DNA from: Sorghum bicolor
Lineage: Eukaryota > Streptophyta > Magnoliopsida > Poales > Poaceae
Length of the DNA stretch: 64,000 nt
Direction: 5' to 3'
Assembly (NCBI RefSeq): GCF_000003195.3
Contig: NC_012870.2
Location: 16,236,501 to 16,300,500 of the forward strand
Position 1 is the first letter of the stretch. Every line of letters begins with the position of its first letter. Of the stretch, positions 1 through 8,309 are shown piece by piece. The notes beneath the pieces were generated by a model. That model was not told the origin of the DNA. It did not search any database and was given only the letters and a program-made list of their open reading frames with translations. The position numbers and the translations under genes were made by a program.

Positions 1-510
1 AGGAACCGACTTGTTTCGGACCCTGTTGTGTGACCGTCGTCGAGGTTGACGATGAAGAAGAGTGAGCGTGACCCATGGGCAGGGTCTGTAAATTTGTGAT
101 CTCTGTACTAAAGTTTAAGTTGCTCCGCTGGACCAGGCATGTAATAACACTCTGCTATTTGGAAGAACTCCTTCTGTAAAATAAGATATGTAATACTTCC
201 GCTGTTTTACTCTGAAATATTATTTTGGCCGTATGTCGTTTGTGGTACTGCATTGTCTTCGCAACGAATGATCCTGGTGTTAAGGTGGCCACTTGCTATC
301 CTATAAGGGCGAGAAGAAGAAGTTCTCGTTAATTGACCATCACCAGTGGTCAGGACGAGCCGGCTTGGCACGCCACAGGTAGCAGTGGAATGAGCGTCCA
401 GCGATGCTCATCGGACTTCTAAAGTGGGAGGATCCCCGGCACCACCGTCAGAGGTCCTTAGGACAATGACAGGTGTCGGTGGGCCCAAACACTTAGGGGG
501 TTCTGCCACA
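1..510 (+). repeat. Element T 5' LTR, 3'-terminal part
   Basis: This stretch repeats at 18543-19052 with about eight substitutions and ends in the same ...CTGCCACA. The first 3.7 kb of the LTR lies before the window. Confidence 0.93.
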
Positions 511-512
511 GC

Positions 513-530
513 TGGTATCAGAGCATTCGT
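513..530 (+). other. Element T primer binding site (initiator Met tRNA)
   Basis: TGGTATCAGAGC begins two bases after the LTR end. It is the usual complement of the 3' end of plant initiator-methionine tRNA, from which minus-strand DNA synthesis starts. Confidence 0.9.
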
Positions 531-882
531 TGCTAAGATAACTGCTGAACCTCTTGAAAAACTTCAAAATTCCTTTGGATCCAATACTATAAACCTACCT
601 ATTTTGAGTCCAAGTGCTTAGTCCTAACTTACCCCTGTCTATAGGCTTCCTTAGAATTTTTGAAGTGGTATGGAGGAGCAACATAGAGTATTGCCCTATG
701 TTGTAAAAATTTAAAGTAATAATGTTACGAATTGTTAGTAGGAATCGTAAGTTCGTGCATGCATCATGATGTATTAACTGGTTAAGTTCCTTCCTCCTTG
801 TTTGGGTTGGGTGAATAGAATCAATCCTATTCTTGCTAACCTTTAAGGTCTCTCTTACTAATCCAAACTTACCCTCTACAGG
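531..882 (+). promoter_or_regulatory. Element T untranslated leader with splice-acceptor-like sites
   Basis: This is the leader between primer site and ORF0, with no convincing ORF. Just before the ORF0 ATG there is a plant-like acceptor: a TACTAAT branch-point-like sequence near 857, a pyrimidine-rich stretch, then CTCTACAG at 874-881 with the ATG at 883. A second acceptor-like CTGTCTATAG lies near 634-643. This suggests ORF0 may be read from a spliced leader. The donor has not been located with confidence. Confidence 0.45.
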
Positions 883-1587
883 ATGGCTCGTCAGAAGCAG
901 ACCCCGCGTAAGAGGACAGGTCCAAAAGGAGTTCCCCGACATCAGCTGGCTCCACGCAGCGATCAAGCCAGCAGTAGCCGTTCACCGCCTCAGCAGGAGG
1001 TGGACAGGTTGTCCGCCGAGTTGACTGAGGTGATGAGAGAAAGAATGTACAATGTTATGGAGATCGGCAAACTTAAAGCTCAACTAGCCAAAGAAAAACA
1101 AGCTACAGAGAACTGTGAGGCTATGTTGTCCCGGATGGTGGAGGAGAGGAATGCCTCCATTGCCCGAGAGGAAGAAGCTAGGAGCACACACAGGCATGAG
1201 CTGAGTAGGATGAATGCAAAGCTGGGCAAGGCCAGGTATCTTAAGGATTTGTACGTGAAGATGGCGGCCACGGTCACCGCACAGCGGGATGTCGCGTGGC
1301 AGCGAGAGGACCAGCTCCAATTGGAGAAGCTGGAGCTGGCACATCACTTAGATACCGTTAATGACTTGGCAATGCAATATCGTGATATTGCATTTGATCT
1401 GTATCATCAGCTCCACCCACCTCCAGGCGAAGGAGAAATGGATACGGATGGCGAGTTGGCAGACGATGGGGAATCCGATCCAGGCCTCAGTGATGAAGAG
1501 GAGTCCGACCCCGATGACAACAACCCAGGGGGTAATCAGGATGATGGCAATGACGACCTGGGCTACAGCTCTGGCCACACCGATTAG
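883..1587 (+). CDS. ORF0 accessory protein with histone H3-tail-like N terminus and coiled coil (element T)
   Basis: The 234-residue protein has three parts. Residues 2-25 are basic and match the histone H3 N-terminal tail: after Met removal it reads ARQKQTPRKR where H3 has ARTKQTARKS, then TG-K, then PRHQLAPR where H3 has PRKQLATK. Lysines fall at the H3 positions 4, 9 and 14. Residues about 38-165 are rich in heptad-like Leu/Glu/Lys/Arg patterns and predict a long coiled coil. Residues about 178-225 are strongly acidic (Asp/Glu/Gly). ORF0 proteins upstream of gag are known from Tekay-type grass elements such as RIRE3 and RIRE8, with no established function that I know of. The start is the first ATG after an acceptor-like CTCTACAG. 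The ORF is open and uninterrupted, unlike the gag-pol that follows. Chromatin binding or mimicry is inference. Confidence 0.85.
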   Translation: MARQKQTPRKRTGPKGVPRHQLAPRSDQASSSRSPPQQEVDRLSAELTEVMRERMYNVMEIGKLKAQLAKEKQATENCEAMLSRMVEERNASIAREEEARSTHRHELSRMNAKLGKARYLKDLYVKMAATVTAQRDVAWQREDQLQLEKLELAHHLDTVNDLAMQYRDIAFDLYHQLHPPPGEGEMDTDGELADDGESDPGLSDEEESDPDDNNPGGNQDDGNDDLGYSSGHTD

Positions 1588-1796
1588 TTCGGTGGAACCG
1601 CGGACAACGTCATTGTCGGAGTCCTAGCTTGCCGTAGTGGGGTTCGGGTTTGTAATATAAGTTTTCTTTTGGTTTGAGAAGTTGTATTTGTTTGTTCCTG
1701 GTATGTCGAACTAATGTTTAATAAAGGGAAGAATGTAAGATATGTTCTGTGTTATGAATTTCACGTGGTAACAGGTATCTACGATTCTTGTAACAG
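1588..1796 (+). other. ORF0-gag intercistronic region
   Basis: No coding potential is seen. It contains AATAAA at 1720-1725, a possible poly(A) signal for a separate ORF0 message. It ends with the acceptor-like TTGTAACAG abutting the gag ATG at 1797, the same arrangement as in front of ORF0. Confidence 0.4.
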
Positions 1797-4477
1797 ATGC
1801 CGATGCGTACACGCGGATCTGATGGAGCTGGGACATCTCAGGGAGGGGATGATATCCCCAACCCTCCACCTGCTCCACCTTCTTTGGCTGACGCCATTGC
1901 TGTTTTGTTAAGTGCCACTACTGACAACGCTCGCTTGCTGCGCGAGCTAGCACAGCGTCAACCACACCCCGCCCCAAACTTCAGGGCACCGCGCAACGGG
2001 GACGGAGAGACTCGGTATGTGGACTTTACCGAGACCAGGCCCCCGGTGTTCACTAAGGTCGATGAGCCTTTAGAAGCGGATGACTGGCTCCGAACCATGG
2101 AGCATAAGTTCAGTTTGATTCAGTGTTCAGAAACTCAGAAGCCCCTGTTCGCAGCTCAGCAGCTTCGGGGAGCTGCAGGTGCCTGGTGGGAGAACTTCTT
2201 AGCTATCCAAGCTCCCGGACACCAGGTCACCTGGACCGAGTTTAAGGACGCATTCTGCGCCCATTACATTCCGGAAGGGCTCATGGCCATGAAGGCCGAA
2301 GAGTTTCTCGCCTTGCAGCAAGGCGATAAAAGTGTTATGGAGTACGTGGCAAGGTTTAATCATCTCTCTCAATATGCCACGGACCATGTGAACACAGATA
2401 GAAAGAAGAAAGCCTGCTTCATGCGTGGTCTAAATACTAAACTTCAGACCATGATGACCACCTGCCAAAATGCTACCTTCTATGAGGCGGTAAATATTGC
2501 CATCGCCTCAGAGGAAAAGAATAGAAAGCATAAAGAAGCCAAGAAGAAGGCTGCTTCTTCCTCTTTCTCTGGTCGCGGTCAAAAGCGTCAGAGAATCATT
2601 TACCATCCGCAGGGCCACGGACGCTTCCAAGCGCCGTCACCTTATCGTGGTCCTTTCTCCCCCCACAGTATAAACCAGGGCAGCAGGTATACTCTCGACC
2701 TACTGCCATCGCTTTCGCACCACGCCAGCCGAACGCCCCAGGTGTTCGCCCCACTGCTCTGCCCAGCCACAATTACCCTTGCTTCAATTGTGGTAAACCT
2801 GGGCATTTCTCTAAAGAGTGCCCTTTTCCCCGCCAAACCAACCCTACCTTCCAAAGGCCGCCTATGGGCCAACCCCAGCCGAATCAATTCAGGGCTGGGG
2901 CTCTAAAGGGACAAAATGTGCAAAAGGGGAAACCAGCGAAGAAAGTGGGACAAGTCTTCCATATGGAAGTGGAGACGATTCCAGAGGGTGAACCAGTAAT
3001 GATGGGTACGTTCCCTGTCGCGAAACATCCTGCTTTAATGCTCTTTGATTCTGGTGCATCTCATACATTCATCAATCGCACCTTTGTGTTAAAGCATGGC
3101 ATACCCATTGGGGAAACACAAGATCATTTTTATATACAGTCGCCAGGAGGACGGCTGATGTCCAAAGAAATGGTTCACCAAGTACCCATCGAATTTGGTG
3201 GGCATAATTTTCCCACTAGCATGATTGTTCTTAAGGACCAAGAGATTGATGTCATCTTAGGCATGAACTGGATGGCACAACGAGGGGTTGTGCTAGACAC
3301 TTTGCATCGAACCATTAAAATCTCATTGCCCAATGAGAATTCTTATTTGCTAATTCAATTAGTTACTCCCAAGCGGACAATTGGGCAAGTTCATGCCGCT
3401 AATGTGTCTGAAGTCAAAGATATCCCGGTAGTTCGGGATTTTCCGGATGTATTTCCTGAAGACCTACCAGGTCTGCCTCCGGACCGGGATGTACAATTCA
3501 GTATAGAATTGAAACCAGGGACGGCCCCAATATCTCGAAGGGCCTACAGAATGGCACCGAAAGAGCTGGCCGAATTAAAAACCCAATTACAAGAGCTGTT
3601 GCAAAAAGGTTTTATTCAGCCCAGTTCTTCTCCATGGGGTTGCCCAGCCTTGTTTGTGAAAAAGAAAGATCAAACATTAAGGCTGTGTGTCGACTATCGT
3701 CCCCTAAATGAGGTGACGATTAAGAACAAGTACCCATTGCCCCGCATTGACTTATTGTTTGACCAGCTAGCTGGGGCCAAAGTATTCTCGAAAATTGATT
3801 TGAGATCAGGGTACCACCAAATTAAAATTAGGCCGGAAGATGTGCCCAAGACAGCTTTTACAACCCGTTACGGGCTGTATGAACACTTGGTGATGTCCTT
3901 TGGGTTGACCAATGCACCGACCCATTTCATGTACCTGATGAACTCTGTCTTCATGCCAGAACTAGACAAATTTGTTGTAGTCTTTATTGATGACATTTTG
4001 ATTTACTCCAAGACTAAGAAAGAACATGCTGAACATTTGAGGGTCGTGCTGACTCGTCTCAGGGAGCATCAGCTATACGCCAAGTTCAGCAAATGTGAGT
4101 TCTGGCTGGACAAAGTCCATTTCCTGGGTCATGTATTATCAGCGGAAGGAGTCGCTGTAGACCCAGGCAAGGTAGAAGACGTGTTGAATTGGAAACCCCC
4201 GACTACGGTACATGAGGTCCGTAGTTTTCTCGGTATGGCGGGATATTACCGTCGTTTTATCCCGGACTTTTCCAGAGTCGCCAAACCAATCACAACCTTG
4301 CTCAAAAATCAAACAAAATTTGTTTGGTCACCCCAATGTGAGCAAGCCTTTCAGACTCTGAAAAGGTTGTTGACAACTGCACGTGTCTTAGCCCAGCCAG
4401 ATATTGAAAAACCCTTTGATGTGTATTGTGACGCATCAGGGATCGGGATAGGCTGTGTGCTAAAGCAGGAGGGTCGC
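1797..4477 (+). pseudogene. Element T gag-protease-RT (first part of polyprotein, frameshifted, cut by element A)
   Basis: The first frame (1797 to about 2660) encodes the retrotransposon gag core (WLRTMEHKF ... GAAGAWWENF ... EFLALQQGDKSVMEYVARFN). At the run of six C at 2659-2664 the frame changes. From there the second frame holds a CX2CX4HX4C zinc knuckle (2780-2821), the protease motif DSGA (3047-3058) with ILGMNW downstream, the RT domain with FIDD at 3983-3994, and the start of RNase H with the DASG motif near 4431. Since zinc knuckle and protease share one frame, the ancestral gag-pol was probably a single ORF and the C-run change is a lesion. The frame is cut at 4477 by element A, whose GTCGC duplication lies at 4473-4477. 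The codon phase resumes exactly at 12772. This is Tekay chromovirus polyprotein, acting in virus-like particles. Confidence 0.9.
4473..4477. repeat. Target site duplication of element A, left copy (GTCGC)
   Basis: GTCGC precedes the element A terminus TGTTGGG and recurs at 12767-12771 directly after the opposite terminus GTCAACA. Removing one copy with the element restores the RNase H codon phase of element T. Confidence 0.97.
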
Positions 4478-6131
4478 TGTTGGGTATTCTTAACATCATT
4501 ACCAAAAGTAGACTAAGTTCTCTAAATCTAGCAACGGTGCCAAAAATGCCAAACCTATCCCTTACACCACTTAAGCCAAGTTGTCATCCCCAGCATGATA
4601 TAAGAGACGCGGTATTGAAATATGCAATTGCTCTTCTAAATAACTAATGAATGGGATCTGCAAGCGCACAGATTAATACCGATGTAGCATTTTAACCGGG
4701 AAGTATTCCAGGTATCGTTATTTATATTTTTACCACTGGGAAGGGATTAGCGATCATCAATATTGATTACAGAATAGCATATGAGATTGAGCATCTATCA
4801 TTGCATGTATAATTGAGAACATTATATCTAACTCTTCATACAAGGATAAGTGTCACATAAAAGATATATAAAATAATAATAGTGACAAGGATAACTAATC
4901 TGATCTAGCCACATAATAAATATGATAAGCACCTCAATTAGATACTCTAGAAAGTCATTAGCATGGTATTAGAACGAACTACAAGAATATTCCCTAAGTT
5001 ATTCTTAACTATATAGTCTAGCATATAATAGTTAGTGCAAGCATACTTAGCAATCATTGCTAGACAAGACTACGCCCATGCATAGTGATATTAGCAAGGA
5101 ATATGAGAAACATAGCAATCACTCCCCTGTAATAATGTTGCTCTGCCAGCCCAATACACGAGAGGGGGACTATATAAGAATCAATGAAGCTGTCACTATC
5201 ACGAACTACCCCACGATCTGGCATATTGGGTACAATCGCAGATAAATACGGTATAAGCACCACGCCTACACAATATCTATCATTTACCCATGGATCCGAT
5301 GGATAAACGCTATACGATCCTAAGCATGTATATAGATCGTATCTAACTAAGCCAAGTACATAACTATGATAAACTAAGAACAATATAATCTTGAATATAA
5401 GCAAGTAGAGCAAAGTCATAAGCAATATATTGAAGTAGAACAAAGTTATATTCATAATATTGAAGAACAAAGATAATTAGAAAGCAATTAGAAGAACAAT
5501 TAGAAAATTACCAAGAATCCTCCTGACAGATCCGGAAACCAATCGAAGATTGACTCCTTCTAGTTCTAATCCTATGTAGCTATGCTAATCTAGATATCTA
5601 ATTGATGTGGTGGCTCTAATCTTGATCAGAGGCTTCTTCTCCCTTGATGGAACAATGAATTAGGGTTGAGAGGCTCTCTCCTCCAGGGGCCAGGGGGTCT
5701 GGTTTTATAGTCCCTTCAAGTGAATATGGGTCCTTGGATCAAACCGACATAGATTGTATGGTTTAGATTCATCCTTTAGGTCGGTGGAAATCTCCCGCGA
5801 AGCAGAGTCCTGATTGGACTCCTGGAGGGGGCGGGCGCCCAGGGCAGGAGGGCGGGCGCCCTGCCTCTGGCCCCGTTTCGCCTCCGCTTCGGTCTCGTGG
5901 CTTCTGGAGTCTTCTAGATGTAAGATAATTGCGCAGCACGTTAATATCTTTACGTAATCCTGACATGTGGGTCTTTCTTCCATATTTCCTGATAACTCCC
6001 TGCAGAAATAGATAAACACCAAAACTCGTGGAATTCTGTCAGATAAAACCCTAAGTCTGGATCTTGTTTTCATTTGGATCCTTTTCTTTATTTATTTGAC
6101 AATTAAATTTGATACTTAAGGACCGTCAACA
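4478..6131 (-). repeat. Element A 3' LTR (left, 1654 bp)
   Basis: Near-identical to 11113-12766 with six substitutions (for example at 4536, 5027, 5446, 5510). On the minus strand it runs TGTTGACGG ... ACCCAACA. A TATA-like ACTATAAAACC (minus strand) is at 5701-5711. Two GGGCGCCCGCCC-type blocks lie around 5826-5862. Confidence 0.97.
4531..4550 (-). other. Primer-site-like fossil inside element A LTR
   Basis: GCAACGGTGCCAAAAATGCC closely matches the true primer-site junction GCAACGGCGCCAAAAATGCT at 11093-11112. The same copy occurs in the other LTR at 11166-11185. It lies about 53 bp inside the LTR edge. Confidence 0.7.
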
Positions 6132-6146
6132 AACTCCCCCAAGCTT
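6132..6146 (-). other. Element A polypurine tract
   Basis: On the minus strand CTTGGGGGAGTT directly precedes the 3' LTR start TGTTGACGG. Element B has a related tract at the same place. Confidence 0.85.
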
Positions 6147-8309
6147 ACCTCTTGCTCGTCCCTGAGCAAGGATAGACTCAGCTATGGATCATAAGTTGCA
6201 ATATTTTAAAAATTTGACGGTACACATGCTTTTTAAATAAGATCTTATCTCTGAGTTAGAGTAAACTGTCAAGACTTAAAACTTACTTTACCTCCACTAT
6301 GGGACTTGTAGCTGTCACTTCTATCTTGAGTGGTTAAAAGATAGAACAGTCTAGCCAAGTGCCATGTCTCTTATTCTTGATCAGCTATAGCTCTGGGGTT
6401 TTTGCAGATTTTCAAATAAAACTCAGAAATTCCTTGTATGATTCTCTCAGGTCTCTCTTTTGTGGTATTTCTGGATCCTTACCAAGGCAGTGATGGTATA
6501 TGCCTTCTCTCAAGATATGTGGTATTTGTGGTATGAGGCATAGTGACATTGCCTTCTCTCTCTCACCCTACTCTAATAAGGCTTTAATATCTGGAGCTCA
6601 TAGGGGGGAGATAAGGTATACATACTTACAAGACATTTATTGTATAGTCAAACCATGGATCCAAAGTAACAAGTCAATAAGTTTAATCAAGATGTGCATG
6701 TGTGGCGAATGAATGGTGTATGGTGATGATAACAATGGTGAAAATAATGGTGGTGGAAGTCTAATTCTACTTTGCTCTTTAAGGGGATACATACCTTCCT
6801 TGCTTTTGAAACTTTATGATGAGAATGAGATGCTCTATCTTTTTTTCTTTTCTCTCAGGTGGGTATATTGTACCCCTAATTCTACTGTCGGACACTTGTC
6901 CATTTTTACCTCTCGTCTCACTTTTTCTTTTCTTTCGAGGTTCCGAGCACTTGCTCCTTTTTATTTCCTCGTATTATTTTTTCTTTTTCTCTCTCTTTTT
7001 TTTTCAGAGCATTCATCTCTTAAGATAATATAGCAAGTGGTAGTAGCAAGATAACTTGAGCATTTATTTCACAAGGGGAAAACAGAAATATTTTTGGTTA
7101 TTCTCTCCCGGATTAGGAGTAGAATATTTTTGGGTGGTTTTGGAGATGGAAATGAGTGGATATATGTGGATGGTACTTCCGGAGTAGAAGTAGCATATAT
7201 GAGTGAACGTGTAAGTGAAATCTTGATTTAACCACATGACAAGCTCCTAAGGGTCTACACAGCTTGACCACACTCAATGCTCATAAGCAGTAAATAATAA
7301 ATGTGTGGCTCAAAGTCTAGCAAGCATGTATATATGGCTGTGGTAGGAATTTAAACTCTCATCATACAGGAACTCATCATGCAACATTTTAAAGATTTTC
7401 AAAGATAAAATTCTCCAGAATTCTAGCATCTCTAGGAACAGATAAACAGCAGCTCAACCTTCCCATATCGTATCCGTTAACAACTTAGACTTCAGATCAA
7501 GTTTTCATCCCACAAGTTTAGGTCTAGAGCAAGCTTTAAATTATAACAGTTATATCTAAACTTGAGAGAAAACTTAAAATGTGCAAATTAGGCGGAGCAA
7601 CTATTCATCATATCCATGCTTAAGTTTTATTTAGATATAGATTAGCATAGCCACTTTATTTATTTATTAAACACACTAAGCAAAATATATATAAGCATAA
7701 ACTCTTTATTTGGTTTTTCATAGTTTATGTGTATTTATATTCTAAAATAATATAAGTATAAAGATAGATAGATAGAAATACTTATCGGGATAAATGGGGG
7801 TGCTCTCCCCCAAGCTGAATTTTGACGTAATTTCTCTTGATGTAGCTAACAGGTGGCAGAGGTGTATTTGAAAGTCAGCAGCATTCTGACAGCGATTAGA
7901 ATGTCCTCCGTCTGCTAGTCTTCTTGATTCTTAAATTCTGTGGATCTCAAATAGACAACAAAGCTTGTGGAACTGATTAAGTGTTAGCATAAATATCTAG
8001 CCTTTATTATCTTGAGACTCCTTAATAAATTTTACTCCCTGTTTTTATATTTTTGTTTTTATAAAGCAGAAAAATATTTATTTTATTTTTACGCCACCAC
8101 AGTGAATGTACTTATGGGTTTTATGCCACTCGTCTACTCACATGGGGCTTATTGTTTTTCACATTTTTATTTTCTTTTTAAGACAGCATGAGCATTTTTA
8201 ACTAAGTAAACTATTTAAAATAACTGAAAGGGAAAGGGTAACTACCAAGTTTACCTCTTGGCAAGGCGTTCGGTGTTTTTAAGTCCTCCGAACGGGACTC
8301 TCCAATTTC
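6147..8309 (-). other. Element A noncoding 3' region in place of pol
   Basis: About 2.2 kb of AT-rich DNA with no supported ORF. Parts match the 3' region of element B, notably around 6890-6975 against 54597-54660 (the GAGCACTTGCTCCTTTTTAT block). Small hydrophobic ORFs on the plus strand lie in T-rich DNA and are not convincing. Confidence 0.75.

Noticed and set aside
2640..2870. Programmed frameshift between gag and pol in element T
   Set aside because: The frame change lies before the zinc knuckle, inside gag, at a C run; a programmed site would normally follow gag. A mutation or assembly error is simpler.
5060..5470. 136-codon hydrophobic minus-strand ORF, repeated at 11695-12105
   Set aside because: It lies wholly in the element A LTR, so the repeat is explained by the LTR pair. 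Composition is AT-rich and no domain or conserved start context is seen.
6713..7033. Plus-strand ORF rich in Phe/Leu/Ser, membrane-like
   Set aside because: Falls in T-rich noncoding DNA of element A on the wrong strand; the hydrophobicity follows from the T runs.
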